From Mugil cephalus (Eukaryota > Chordata > Actinopteri > Mugiliformes > Mugilidae), in assembly GCF_022458985.1 (NCBI RefSeq), contig NC_061773.1:4966001-5030000 (forward strand): DNA of 64,000 nucleotides. The letters run 5' to 3'. Under the pieces are notes generated by a model, which saw only the letters and a list, made by a program, of their open reading frames with translations, ran no database searches and was not told the DNA's origin. The first letter of the stretch is position 1. Each line of letters begins with the position of its first letter. Of this stretch, positions 12,242-24,845 are shown in pieces. The position numbers and the translations under genes were made by a program.

Positions 12242-12570
12242 ATATTCTTGAGAAAAATCTGCTGCCATCTACCAGAATGAAGATGAAGATGCTTGTTGAA
12301 TATTTTGCTGAAGTATGCGACCACTTTCTCCTCCTCCGCCACCACCTGGCTCAACACCAGCCCCATACCAACATCCTGGACGAACAGCAGGTTGGGGTCC
12401 GGGGAAATGATGATAAGCGACTCTGTCAAGACTTTCTTCAAAGAGCTGAAGGCCTGCTCCCACTCAGCTGTCCAGGAAAAAATCACTGTCTTTCTGCTGC
12501 AGGTGGAACAGGGGCTCAGCTATGCATAAGAAACCACACACAAACTGCCTGTGGAAGGACACCAGTCCAG
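12230..12570 (-). pseudogene. Ty3/gypsy RT connection and RNase H fragment
   Basis: The minus strand gives FTGLVSFHRQFVCGF (RT connection region), then SWTAEWEQAFSSLKK and KVVAYFSKIFNKH, the usual run into gypsy RNase H. A frameshift separates the two halves and the catalytic Asp region (FVQDVGMG) is altered. No LTR pair was assigned. Confidence 0.7.
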
Positions 12571-13039
12571 TGAAGCTATTCAGCTCTCACTGGTTGGTGG
12601 GAACTGGCCAATCCCTCACTGCCTGCACTTTCTCTCTCATGAGTGTGAGAGTGGATGAACCAAACTTTAAAACGCACTCTCCAAAAAAAAAGAGGATGAT
12701 GCACGTCATCAAACAGTGGGTCTGTCACCGGTTCTTGCAGGGGAGGCCAATGTTCCAGCCCAAGTACTTCCTGAATCACAACTGTAACACTAATCGTAAG
12801 AAGAGGTCACTGTCTCGCTGCCATGATCAGTGCCTTCGAGGAGCCAAACATTGTATCTGGGGTCAACATCAAAATGCGTTTACCAAATGGAGAGCTAGAA
12901 CCGGGGGAAGGAAGAGGTGTTTTGCGAGACTGTGACAGAATTTTGGATGGATTTCTCTGACAGCTGCACACTGGGAGTTGAGATGAAAGTCCCCTTCATC
13001 AGGCGTGACTTTCAGTGTTAAGAATAGCAGGCTGTAGCT

Positions 13040-13765
13040 AGAGTGTTTGTAGTAGGATGGAAACAAGCTGGTTACTTCCCAGTGAAACTTGCAGTACCAT
13101 TTCTGGAAGAGGTGCTGTATGACTGGACAACCAGTAGCTTCAAGGACTCCCTCTTACTGTACGTGTCACAAGAAGTAAGATCTGTCCTTCTGAAGGCTTT
13201 GCAGGACTTTAATTCAGTGGACACAGATGAATTGCTGGATGTACTCGATGCACATGAGTGCAAGCAAGTCCCTACCAAGGACACACTGCTCCCTGTTTTG
13301 GCACAGAACTGACACAAAGTAATCATTCAGGCCCCTATGTATGGAATTAAGTGCTGGCATCCTGTTGTGAGTTGTGTAGCTAGTTTACTACCACCAGAAG
13401 GATTACATCATTTCATTGCACAAAAAAACAAAAAAACTGCAAAAACAGTGAAGGGGCTTCTAAACTTTCCAGAGGAGGTGACAGCAGCCCAGTCCACAGT
13501 CTCTCCTTACCTGAAAAGATACATCGGCCGAATTGATTGCGACAATCTTCAGCTTTTCCTGTGGTTCTGTACAGGATCTGATCTCTTGGATAAGGCCATA
13601 ATAATTGAGTTCATAGAAACCACAGATTTCCTCCGCAGACCACAATCTCACACATGTGGATGTGTAACAAAGCTGCCCATTTGTTACCACAGCTATCCAG
13701 ATTTTCACAGCAAATTTAACAGAATTCTCACAAATTCAATATGGGTAATGGATGTGGTGTAGGTG
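13040..13765 (+). pseudogene. HECT-like (G2E3-type) C-terminal fragment
   Basis: The translation GYFPVKLAVPFLEEVL, then YLKRYIGRIDCDNLQLFLWFC and TGSDLLD, and an end SKFNRILTNSIWVMDVV, resembles the C-terminal region of the large fish family annotated as G2/M-phase-specific E3 ubiquitin ligase-like. That family assignment is from memory. One in-frame TGA (near 13,310) splits an otherwise continuous reading frame. Introns are absent, which suggests a retrocopy or passenger in mobile DNA. Ligase activity is not expected. Confidence 0.6.
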
Positions 13766-13769
13766 ATAA

Positions 13770-14700
13770 TTCAAACAACAACACGAAGGATGTGACAGCT
13801 CCTTACTAGACTGGATGGTTTTGTTATCTTAACCATGTCTTTTATTTGTGCGGCATTTTATTTCTTCTGCTTTTAAAGTGGTTGCTTTGTTCTTTGACAA
13901 TTGAATGGTAAGCGTAAAGGAATAGTTTGTGTTTTTTGAAGTGATGTTGTTTAGTTTAAATAACATTCTTTTGTAACTGTCAGTATGATGCTGGCTAACA
14001 GGACCTTTGAAAAATGTTCTTATCCTGTTATTATGTACAAAATATAACCTGTTCTGTTTTTGACTATGGTGTTTTTTTATGGTGTATTAAAAAGACCAGT
14101 AAAACATTCAAATTTGATACAAAATGTGGATGTCCTCTCTGTTACATTCTATACATCTTTATACTTTATACATTTCTAATGACACCACCCATAGTTATTT
14201 TACACTCACTCTCTAGTGTTATAAATGTGCTTTGTTATGGCTCAGAAAACACATCGATATATATATATATAAAATACTGTCATTATACAGTATACAGTAG
14301 CCTACTTGGTCTTCTTGTCTAATTGATCATAACAGCGGTTATGTCATTGTGGTTGCTGTCCAGGGTGCTATTTCCCTTGTTAGAGATGGATACATTTTTT
14401 GTGTTACCAAAAAGGTGATGCCTATAAGAGATCAGTTAATCTTTGTTTGAACTTTACCCTAAAGCAAAATATCAAAAACATGTAACAACCAAACAATAAT
14501 TAATATATAATATAAAACTAGCTATCAATACTTAATGAGTTAATTTACTGACAAACTGTAAAACAGTAAGTTATAGAGTGTTTTTCTGATTATTTTGGTT
14601 TAAATAAAGACAACATAACCACACAAACATGAAAAGTAATATGTATTATGATGTACAAACGTACCAAAGTACCAAATTCACTACTCAATTTGTATGCTTG
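13770..14700. other. A/T-rich intergenic DNA, no gene seen
   Basis: Mainly A/T-rich non-coding sequence with a short TA run near 14,255. No RNA gene, element border or credible coding region seen. Confidence 0.5.
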
Positions 14701-14707
14701 TGTCCAT

Positions 14708-16720
14708 TTAAATAACTCGGCGAACCGTGTCCCTCAGATGAAAATACAAATCAAGTGCCTGGGACATGGTAGATGAGAACTCCAAGTTTGATTCCTCCAT
14801 TACTATCGTGCACAAATCAAACACGTCCACATCACATGGAATTGAACTGACAAATGTGCAACTGTCTTTACATGTGGTCAAATCTTCAGTCAGTGGAACA
14901 AGGCAGTCTTCTGCACCCCAGAGGTGAGGGGCCATGTACATGACATCAGGTATCCCACCGGGCACATTGGTGTTCTTGGAGGGCTTTATACAGTGAGCAT
15001 TTCAAACACCCAATGTCAGGCCGAGACTCAAAGCAGGACTCAGGACTCAGAATGCAGAGATGACAAAAAGGCTTTATTTGGATTCCTCAGAGATCCCTCA
15101 CAGAGGGACAAACAAATGGCCACAAAAAACCTAGACGCTAATCTGACCAGTGAAAACAAAAAACTCTCCAGAAGGAGGAAACTCAAATCAAAGTAACAAA
15201 TCAAAAAAATAACACAAAACACTCCGAAAGAAGGAAAACCTCAGGGCTAAGGATTTAACTAAGAAAAGACTAAACAAACAAAAATTCTCTCTTCGAGAGG
15301 ATTCACAGGCTTACTTGAAACTTCTTTGGTTGAAGACATGAAGCAAAGCACGAGAACAGGTTGAAGACGATAACACTCTGGCACGAGACAAGGGGAACAC
15401 AGACTACTTAAACACATGGAGGGAAATAGGGGACAGGTGGACACAATCAGGAATCAGGGAAGACAATCAGACTGGTGACACATGAGGAAGGGCAAGTGAC
15501 CTGAAACAAGAGGAGAGTTACTTTTCAAAATAAAACAGGAAATGACAGGACAAAACAACCCCAAGACAAGACACCCTCGCCACGGTGTGACACCCAAGAT
15601 GGCATTCAATACCTACTGCTGAAGAAACAAGAACAATAAAGTCACGGCTGGTATACAGTTCACAGTGATTAGGGCCTTTAATAAGTGAAATATGGTCTTC
15701 TTTGTTCTCTGCCTTTGCAGTGGGTAAGAAAAAAAAAAGTCTGTGTAACTGCCTCACATCAGTTTATTTAATTCTCATATTCTCATCTCTTATTTAATAT
15801 CATTTCACTTTCGTTCGTATCTGTACTGTTAATTAAAGGTATTTTTTTGTTCCTACACGGCACCTTTTAGCGACAATAAAAAGTCTCTAAGATTACTGAT
15901 TGGTTGTACAGTTTATGGGATTCTTGCTGTGATCGTAATATATAGGTTATTTACCTGAACGATTGGCATGAAACAGAAGAGCTTTGACGATGAAATCTCC
16001 AGCGAAGAATCCCTCATCCTTCAGTTCTGCCAGAAGTGTGATCTACGGTTCGATGGCTTCTTCTCTCATCACTCCCCACCAGCTCTCAATTCTCTGGTTT
16101 GCAGTGCTCGCTCCTGTGACATAACTCCTCTCTGCTGCTCTGTCATCCATGTCATCGCTCCATAAATACCGCTGAAGGTCTCTTACCAATACGTTCTCAG
16201 TACCCATGTCAGTTCGTACGAGCCTTGGGTAGCCCCCACAGCGCTCCACTGCTTCCATAAAGTACCCCCTGATAACTTTCGGGTCGCTGTTAGTGAGGGC
16301 AGCCCGCAGCCAAATGATGTTGCGTGAGAACCCGTCAATGCAGCTATTTATTTATAATCCATATGGCTTCAGTTTTTCATATGAGTCTATGTGCCACACA
16401 AAGTTAGGTCCCTGAGCAAAATATTGTCTTCTTCTGAGACGTCTGGTCTGGCGAACTTCCGATGAGGTTTAGTAGAGTGAGGAGGATCCTGGCGTTTTCT
16501 TTTCTAATAGAAATGCAGTGTTGTTTACACTTTGTGTACATCCACCGGTAGCCGTAATCCTTTCCAGGGCCTTACAGTTGGTCAACAATGAAGTTTATCC
16601 CGGTCTCCAAGTCCTACCTTCGCCAGTAAAGCAACCTGGCTCTCAATATCCGTTTTAAATGGCTCTCTGTAATGATGATTCCCTGCAATGCCAGGCTATT
16701 CAAAATGTCTTGTAGCTCAT
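14708..16720 (-). pseudogene. Integrase-core DDE element, copy 1 (interrupted)
   Basis: Read on the minus strand, an N-terminal part with a helix-turn-helix look (about 16,720-16,500) leads into an integrase core: GPNFVWHIDSYEKLKPYG, INSCIDGFSRNIIWLRA, LVRTDMGTEN and STANQRIESWWG, ending near 16,043. The D, D and E positions of a DDE core are visible. The C-terminal part, with CDVDVFDLCT and LDLYFHLRD, lies at 14,708-14,965, separated by about 1 kb of other repeat DNA. Frame breaks make it inactive. Similar integrase-core proteins are frequent in fish genomes; the transposon superfamily was not settled. Confidence 0.65.
15015..15600 (-). repeat. Retroelement-like non-coding fragment
   Basis: The stretch with 'gcaggactcaggact', 'ggctttattt' and 'ataaaacaggaaatgacagg' resembles 63,360-63,770 in word order. 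It splits the integrase-core element. It is probably an LTR or 5' UTR piece of a retroelement; family unresolved. Confidence 0.4.
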
Positions 16721-16929
16721 TCCCAGCCTAAAATAAACTTCTATAATACTATCGCTATTCATCGTGCACCTCTAAGAAGAAGAGGATGACGACAACGACG
16801 AAGAAGAATGAAATAGACTACCTACTTCGTGGCCACGAATCAGTATTTCGTGCGCACGTTTTACTTATTTCGTGGCCACCAATTAGTACTTTATGCGCCC
16901 GTTATACTTATGTCAAAGCCACGATTAGA

Positions 16930-17407
16930 TTTTATTTGACCATGTCACGTCCCGGGCTCTGTTTTAAAGTGTGGGAGATAGCTATACAAGATGTATATAA
17001 ACACAGTCGCCGTTCGCCTATGCACGCCTATGCACTTAACGATCGTGTATTGACACATTTGATTTGTTTGATTGACAAAAAGGGGCAGAGATCAGTCCTT
17101 ATGGGAGTAGACCAAGACTTGTTTTTGAGCTGAAGGTTCTACAATGATACAGTCTGTCAGGCCGTCGATCAGAATTTTAACAGGCAGATGCAACAACATC
17201 AGCGCGAAAAACCCAGCTTTGCAGCTCCCGTGGCTGAGAACCAAGTTGGATGATAACAGAAAGCTCTAGTTTGTAACACGCCCCATTGTCAGTAACGGAA
17301 AGGGCGTTACAACGATGGAAACAGTAATTACTTAGATTACCCCGTTACTGAAAAAAGTGACGCCGTTAGTAACGCCGTTTATTTTAACGCCGTTATTCCC
17401 ATCACTG
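16930..17407 (+). mobile_element. Non-autonomous hAT-like element, partial copy
   Basis: The right end AACGCCGTTATTCCCATCACTG and an interior containing 'aaagtgtgggagata' and 'gtatataaacacagtcgccg' match the fuller copy at 22,729-23,812. The left terminal repeat is missing, so it is a truncated member. Confidence 0.6.
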
Positions 17408-17515
17408 GTAATTTAAAGTTTTTTCACCTGCCTGATAACTGCCAGCAATTGACTGATAAGTGACCGTACAACCTTTTGGAAAATAAAAAGAGTGAAAAAA
17501 GGAAAAACGGACTTG

Positions 17516-18040
17516 TTATTGAGAGTGAAATCCAGTGTAAACTCTGGGTTGATGCCATCCCCCTTTCAAGTGGGGAGTTGCACGTAGAACTAACTTGACT
17601 CTGTGCCCCAGAAACTCCAGCTCTTTTCTCATGAAGCAGCACTTTTTGGGCTGAAGCTTCAGACCAACCACTGATATCCTCTGTAGAACCCTCCAGAGGG
17701 CCCCCAAGGCTGCATGGAAGGAGCTTCCATGGGCCAGTATGTTATCCAAATAGACCAGACATTTTTGTCAGGGAATGTCACTCAGCACCTTTTCCATTAG
17801 CTCTTCAAACTACGTTGCAGAGGACTCGTAACTACCTCAACCTTCTGCTGGTACAGAAAGCAGTCTTTGGCTTCAGGGCTGATTGGCACCTGTGAGGAGA
17901 GCCAGGACAAATCAGACACCAAGTTCAGAGACTCAGTGGGTACAAGTCTCTCGTGGTAATGCTGTTTAGTGGTCTGTGGTCAACACAGAACCTCAACCTA
18001 TTTGAACTATTTTTCTTACTGACCATCACAACTCCTGAAG
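17516..18040 (-). pseudogene. Ty3/gypsy reverse transcriptase fragment
   Basis: The minus strand reads GVVMVSKKNSSNRLRFCVDH with RPLNSITTRD, then YLDNILAHG (YxDD motif with Asn replacing the second Asp), LKLQPKKCCF and EFLGHRV, in the order of gypsy RT motifs. Frames shift between motifs. Confidence 0.75.
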
Positions 18041-18852
18041 GCCCATGATCGAACGAATCACTAACTGATTCGTACACTAAGTGACTTGAGTCAGTGACGC
18101 AACGTGTATCAGTAGATCAGTAGCATCCGTAGCATTCACTGACTAGACCACTCTCCTTAATCACTGACTATAGTTGGCATTACACATCTTCATAATGGTA
18201 GCAAAAATAGCTATACTTAAAACGTGATTACTTTTGAAAACAACAATATTACCTATGTACAGAAGCTTTACAATTACATGTATGCATTTAACAGCAAAGC
18301 GACTTGGTCAATTGGCAGTTACTCTAGTCTCCCCTAAAGGTTACGTGCTTTGTTCAAACGTTGGCAGCTGAAATTCAAACTTAGAATTGGCAAGCCAGGC
18401 ATGATACTGCATGCTACTCAGAACTGCAACAGGCCTCCTTGGTATCGCTACTAGCGTCCTTGGTATTACTACTAGCCTTTGCATATTTCTAATAATTTTT
18501 CTTTTTCTACTAATGCAGATGGGGTCATGAAATGTGATGAGGCAGCCACTTTGGACTTCATCTGGGTGTGTGCTTCAGAGCATCTGAACCATCCACCACA
18601 AAGAGGTGGAGGATACACACCACTCAGGACTCTTACTCCATTGTTAAGTTTCTTGACACATTTTTTCCATTAATTTCACATCAACACTTTCAGTTTAACA
18701 TGTTAATTTGTTCAAGAATAATGATAAAGATAAATAAAGGCAAAATAGGTGAGTGGTGATTTATTTGTAAATCCTCTAAGTTCATGTGCTTCCAGAGGGT
18801 GTGGACCACATAAAAATAACATGAAAATAAGACGTGGAACTAATTGCACTTT
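18041..18852. other. Intergenic DNA, no gene seen
   Basis: No motif or element boundary recognised between the gypsy fragment and the hAT target site. Confidence 0.4.
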
Positions 18853-19195
18853 GTCTTAAACAGAGCTGGACAGTAACAGAGTACATTTACTTGAGTACAG
18901 TACTTAAGTACAATTTTGAGGGATCTGTACTTTACTCTAATGTCCTAATATTGCAGCACTTGTTAGAATGTCAGAAGGACCTAAATACTTTGCTGGTCCA
19001 CGTAAATTAAAGTTAGTTGCATCAGTAAAACCAATTTAAAAAGTTAGTCTGGAGCCATTGGAAAATTATGAACAACCAGCACTTCATAATTGATAATACT
19101 GCTATGTAGACTACGTGATGGGTATCTTTTCTAATATTTATTAGTTTATTATAGTGTAAACTGAAATATTATACTGTGTTTTACAGAGAAGGCAT

Positions 19196-21540
19196 GAGAC
19201 ACATCTGGAGGAATACTGTCAACTGACTTCAACAGCCTGCAAGAGGCCATCAGAAGGTGGAACAGGCTTCAAGGCGAAGCTGAAGCTGCTGGAGACCAAG
19301 CAGGTGTCTCAGAAAACGGTTGATCAGGCTATCCTCGACTTCATCGTTCAAGGTCTCCAGCCCTTCTCCCTGGTTGAGGAAACCATCCTTCCAAGACCTT
19401 ATTGTAGAATTACAACCGAGTAGTGCTGTCATGTCTGGGGGCGACTATGGCTCAGTAGACAGAGCGGATTGTCCATAAACTGAAGGGTTAGCGGTTCGAC
19501 CCCCCGAGTGTGCCATATGCCGAAGTGACCTTGAGCAAGACACTGAACCCCCAGTTGCTCCCAGTGCAACTGGCACTGGTATGTGAATGTGTGTGTGCTT
19601 GTGTGAGCGAATGGGTGGATGCGTCTCTGACTGTAAAAGCGCTTTGACTACCTTTGGGTAGGTAGAAAAGCGCTATATAAGAGCAAGACCTACTGTGCGA
19701 TGTGAGATTGATTAGCTACATCTAAAATGAACGAATGTCTCAAGAACGAAATGAAAAAGGTACATTACATTGCCACCACTACTGATTGTTGGACGGCCAG
19801 GAGAAGGAGGTTTATAGGTGTAACAGCCCACTGGCTTGATCCTTGCAGTTTTGAACGCCGTTCCCTACAACTCCCACACATTCGATGCCTTGGCAGCTGT
19901 TTTGACCGACATTCGTGCAGAGTATGAAATAGGTCTAAAGGTTTTGTAGGTATTGAACTACAATAGACAACGGGTCGAATTTCGTCAAACGAGCCGTGTC
20001 ATTGGTCAGCAGGACGAAAATAACAATGAAGAGTTAGTTGCAGAAGGCACAATCGAAGAAGAAGAAGTAGGAGAAGATTATGATGCATCTGATGGTGAAG
20101 AGGAGGTGGAATCCATGGATGTGGAAGCCATTCTGGAGGAAAATGATGGGCTACGGTATCAGCTGCCGAAACATCATCGGTGTGCATGCCACTTACTAAA
20201 TTTAGTTTCCACAGTCGATGTTGATCGGGCTAATAAGACAGAAGCTTACAAAAAATTGTCCAGATCAGCCTTTTCTAAGTGTCAGGAATAAAGCATCAAG
20301 ATCTCCTCAAAATGCAGAGCTTATAGAGGAACACTGTAAGCTTCACTTGGTACAGCCTAATTCAACTCGATGGAACTCCTCTTTCATGGCCGTGGAACGT
20401 GTGGTCAGAATCATCAGAGACCAAGGACAGGGGTCTGTGAGAACGGTCTGTGCTGCACTCAATGTTCCAATGTAAGTAGATTATGTTAATGTATAATTGT
20501 GTTCTTAATTTGTTAGAGTAATGCTTACCACATTATCTGCTGTAGGTACATAAACAAATAAATAAATGTTCAGCATTGCACACTGGTTCTGTATACATTT
20601 TGTTGAAATATGTGTTTGTTAATTTTCTTCTGTTTCTGTTAGGTACAGTCCAGCTGACATAGCCTTTTTAGGAGAATATGTCACCACCATGAGTCCAGTT
20701 GCGAAGCCCTTGAACATACTAGAAGGAGAAGTCAACGTTCAGATGGGCTGGCTGCTCCCGACAATCACCACCCCCACAACCAAGCTTGAAAAGTCCAGAC
20801 TGTCACTCAGATTTTGCAAGCCACTTGTTGATGCTCTTCTTGAAGGTTTAAGGAAGCGGTTTGAGAGCATGATGTCAGAGCCATAATAACAATAACTAAT
20901 AACAGCAGCCATACTTGCTCCAAGGTTTAAAACCTCCTGGACCAGCAATGACACAGTCCTACAGCTTGGTAAGGACAATTTTTTTTGTTGTTGTTTTTGT
21001 TTGTTTGCTTGTTTTTACAAAAACCTTTACATAAAACAATTATTCTATGCAGTTGTTTACTTACAGAGTACTAATAACAAAAATATGTGTTTGTTGTTGT
21101 GATTCTGTGTTTCTAATCAAGACCTTAGTAACATCAAGACACATCTGCCAGAACACGATGAAGGTCTTCGGTCTCCTGATACCACATCAACCTCTTCTGA
21201 TGAAGATGACTTCTTCTCCAATGTCAAGCAGACGCATTCCCATGAGATAAGTAAGCAACTCGATGGATACCTAGTCGCTACGGCTGAAGGAGTGAATTCA
21301 CTGGCCCCCTATCCGGCTGTGCGTAACCTCTCACTAAAGCTCAACACAGCCCTGCCAGCTTCAGCAGCGTGTGAAAGGCTTTTTAGCGTAGCAGGTTTGC
21401 TTTTCACCCCAAGAAGGGGATCAATTCATTCACAGAATTTTGAGAACCATTTTCTCCTCAAGTTGAACAAGGACTGGTGTGAGAATGGTGCTATTCAGCT
21501 GAAAGTATTTTCTCCTGCCTTTGCCTGTGTGTCAATGTGA
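19196..21540 (+). pseudogene. hAT transposase, decayed
   Basis: Pieces in order are KTVDQAILDFIVQGLQPFSL (near 19,310), ATTTDCWTARRR (19,760), HHRCACHLLNLVSTVD (20,170), NSTRWNSSFMAVERV (20,360) and, at the C-terminus, LPASAACERLFSVAG (21,350), the hATC dimerisation signature. The TTDCWT and CACHLLN words are typical of ZBED-related hAT transposases. The frame is broken by a SINE at 19,438, by stops and shifts, and by apparent introns (for example before 20,641 and near 21,120). No active enzyme is expected. Confidence 0.85.
19438..19690 (+). mobile_element. tRNA-derived SINE inside the hAT element
   Basis: The head carries A-box-like TGGCTCAGTAGA (19,448) and B-box GGTTCGACCCC (19,493). The body includes 'ttgagcaagacactgaaccc' and the end AAAGCGCTATATAAGAGC. 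A second copy lies inverted at 28,990-29,243. It is a SINE rather than a tRNA gene because no full cloverleaf is formed. Confidence 0.75.
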
Positions 21541-22728
21541 GAGGAAGGGGCTTAATACTGTCACCCAAATGAGCTAATTTTTTTTTCCTTCTTTGTACGC
21601 TGACCTAAACACAGCTGATTTTTCTTTGTTTTTCTTTAATCATTATTATTTTCTCTTCTTTGCTATGCTGTGTGTATAACACGGTGAGGTTCAGAGGTGT
21701 GTCAGAACATTGCTATATTGCCTTCTTTGCTGATTTAGGTTTATTGATTTGATTGATGAAAAAACAGAGAAATTCACACATACATACAATTATTAGCTGA
21801 ATTTTCTTTTCTGATATTACATATTTATGTAAGCTGAACATTTGTTTTTATGTTCTTGAGTATACTGTGTTTTTAACACAGTCAGGTTCAAATGTGGATG
21901 CAAATCCATTAACACTAGCAGAGGTTTGTCAGAGCGTTGCCATTGTGCTATTGCCTTGTGGGCAAGTGAGAAATGTTAAATAAAGCAACATGGTAAAAAG
22001 ATGAAAATGACTTGATTTTACTTTCAATTCCTTTTACATTCTCCAAGGTATTAACATTAACATTTTTCATAACTCCATCTAGGACGTTTCTATACATAAA
22101 TGTAAGCACTGTGGCAGTAGTAATGCAATATTTAGAAAATGTACTCTTGTACTCTTGATACTCAAGTACTTTTAAAAACAAGTACTTCAGTACTTTTACT
22201 TAAGTAGACATCTGACTGTAGTACTTTTACTTGTACTTGAGTAAAATTTACTAAAGTAAGGAAGCTGTGTACTCTGTCCGCCTCTGGTCTTAAAAGATGT
22301 CCAGTTTATTAAATATAAACACTTTCATAATGTTATTTGCACTAAAGCAAAGGTACTCATTTGGAGCTGTCATTATTTATAGGGTAATACAATATTATGT
22401 TACTGGTCCAGCCCCCTTCAGATCAAATTAAGATTTTTATGTGAAATAAAAGGAGTTTGACCCCCCTGCTGTACCAGTTGATTTTCCTGTAGCTTCGTTT
22501 GGCTCAGCAACAGGTTTGATGTGGAACTGCATTATATCACTAGTATACGTTTCCAGTTATCTGCCGCTGGGACGATTAAATGAAGCTATATAGCATCAAA
22601 GCAGCATCGAACCGATGTCCGAAATGAGTTTAAATTTGATGTAGAAAAGACGTGTACAGCGACCACATTTGGATTAGAATTAGCCCCTATATATAGGTTT
22701 GGACGACTCTGTGGGAACACAGAGTAAG

Positions 22729-23812
22729 CAGTGTTGGGCACGTTACTTTTAAAAAGTAATTAGTTATAGTTACTAGTTACTTCTCCCAAAAAGTAACTGA
22801 GTTAGTAACTGAATTACTTCACTATAAAAGTAACTAGTTACCAGGGAAAGTAACAATTGCGTTACTCTTCCCTTTCTTAAATTGTGTTTAATAATTTGTA
22901 TTTTTCTTAGCAGGTTTCACAACCCAGTTGCATAGAATAAAATTGCATAGACACGTACTTACACAGAACTTTTAATATTTATTGCACCTCAGACCCCAAC
23001 TGGTAGACATACACCGCTTTCACATCAGCAAAAGTATCCGGTCGGACCCCCCGCTGTGAGAGCTGCGTGTCTGTTTTTTCCTCCCTCATACATCATCGCG
23101 TACATTGAAGGTAAAGTTACAGTTGTTGATGACCTGAAGAATGGACCCGTCAAACCCCCGCTCTTCCAAAAGGCTGCTGATATTAGAATACATCACTGTG
23201 TCCTGTACAGAGCCCGATAAATCCCCCATTTTCTTGGATGCAGAGCGCTGCCATGATCGTTAAAGTGTGGGAGATATCGCTATGCAAGCTGTATATAAAC
23301 ACAGTCGCCGTTCACCTATGCGCTTCCATTAAAGATCGTGCAACAACACATTTGATTTGTTTGATTGAAAAAAAAAAAAAAAAAAAGGAACAACAATCTC
23401 TGCCCTTGAGAGATCAGTCTTGGGAGTAGAACAAAACTTGTTTTTGAGCTGAAGCTTCTAAAATGATACAGTCTGTCAGGCATCGAGTCTTGAATTATAA
23501 CAGGCAGATGTATGAGTCAGAGAGAAAAACCCGGTCCAACCAGTGACGTCTCGCAACTTTTCCTCCACATTCAGCATTGCTGCCGCTTATCTCTGCTGCT
23601 TGGGTGTGGGTGTACTTTGTGTGTAAACTGAACACTGTCTGTGATTGGCTTATCGTGAAAGCCTACTCCACCTTAGCCAATCATCACTTACGCGGTTGTT
23701 TCGCCCCTCCCTCCTCTCCTCGCAAAAAACAGTTTCGCGGCTCCCGTGGCTGAGAACCAAGTAACTCCTTTAATTTTCAGTAACAGAAACGGCGTTATAA
23801 GTCCCATCACTG
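22729..23812 (+). mobile_element. Non-autonomous hAT-like element
   Basis: The left end is CAGTGTTGGGCACGTTACTTT and the right end is the complement of CAGTGATGGGACTTATAACG. 'agttactagttacttc'-type subterminal repeats follow the left end. No transposase reading frame was found. Flanking 8-mers AGAGTAAG and CAGATAAC do not match, so the target duplication has decayed or the border is slightly off. Confidence 0.65.
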
Positions 23813-24194
23813 CAGATAACAGATGCGTTTCCAGCCTTTCAAATAAAAAAAGTGTAAAAAAAAAAAAAAGTGTTTTATTACACTGAAATAAAAACAAGAA
23901 ATTATTAAAGTGGAAAATGAAATAAAAAGCAAAATGGAAAAAAATTATTGTAAACTCTGTACATTTTAACATGCGAATGAAATGTCAACTTAAAAGACCA
24001 ACTTGTGGTCTATTGCATTCAACCACTTCCCTTTTACTATGGTCTGAACTCACTTCCTATTTGTGCATTACATGTTTACCCTCTTCTATTATTTGTCTCA
24101 ATTATTTGAGTCTCTAAATACATAAAGGTACCCACTATGTCTCTATCCAGTATCTTCTTGATGCCTGTATACTGAAATAATTGTCCACAGTGAT

Positions 24195-24256
24195 TGAGAT
24201 GAGATGAGATGAGATGAGATGAGATGAGATGAGATGAGATGAGATGAGATGAGATA
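24195..24256. repeat. GAGAT pentamer expansion
   Basis: About twelve GAGAT units, where the sister copy near 4,018 has a single 'gattaagatt'. The expansion is therefore specific to copy 2. Confidence 0.9.
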
Positions 24257-24845
24257 ATTAAACCTGAGCCCTGGAGTAAATTGACTCTTAAATTGACTCT
24301 TGTCAGTTAAAGTATAAAAACGTTTAACTGTGTAGGAAGGACTTTGCATTGTTGTTATAAAGGATTAGTTCTGTGTGCGCTGTGTTTCCATGGTTGATAT
24401 GAAGTCGCAGTCAGCAGCTGTAGGCTTCGCACAAAAATTGGAAACAGGTGGAAACAGACACCACGTTCTAAATATCAAAATAATAATCACCACACATTAA
24501 CAAATAAAAAATAAAAACAAAAATGCAAATTATCCATTCATACCAAAAAAAAAAAAACCTCTCAATTAATGTTTTGTATTTTCAGTGAGAGTGCCACTAT
24601 GGCCTGTATGTATCAGTTTTTCCTTCCTTGTGGTAGAGTTGATCAAAATATATTCGATAAAGATCTATTCAGCGTTTCATTTTGTGTTAAAAGTGAGTTT
24701 AACAAACGTCTGCCCTGCTGTGGCTCGTTCATGTGACTGGCTCTGATCTTGTGGTTTTCCTGAGAACAACTTCTCTTAATGCAGGTGGAGGTCACAGTAG
24801 TCAGACTACAGAGTAGTGTAGTCCATCACATAGTTCAGCTTCATC

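Larger units (their letters stand above)
18861..22286 (+). mobile_element. hAT DNA transposon with intact ends
   Basis: The element starts CAGAGCTGGACAG and ends with the complement of CAGAGGCGGACAG. It is flanked by a perfect 8-bp duplication GTCTTAAA at 18,853-18,860 and 22,287-22,294, the hallmark of hAT insertion. Subterminal repeats of the AGTACTTTTACTT type occur at both ends. It spans 3,426 bp, carries a decayed transposase and hosts a SINE. Confidence 0.92.

Noticed and set aside
19438-19510. tRNA gene
   Set aside because: A- and B-box words are present but no full cloverleaf; the sequence continues into a SINE body present twice in the window.
24195-24256. CRISPR-like array in the pentamer repeats
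   Set aside because: Units are five bases with no spacers, and the genome is clearly eukaryotic.
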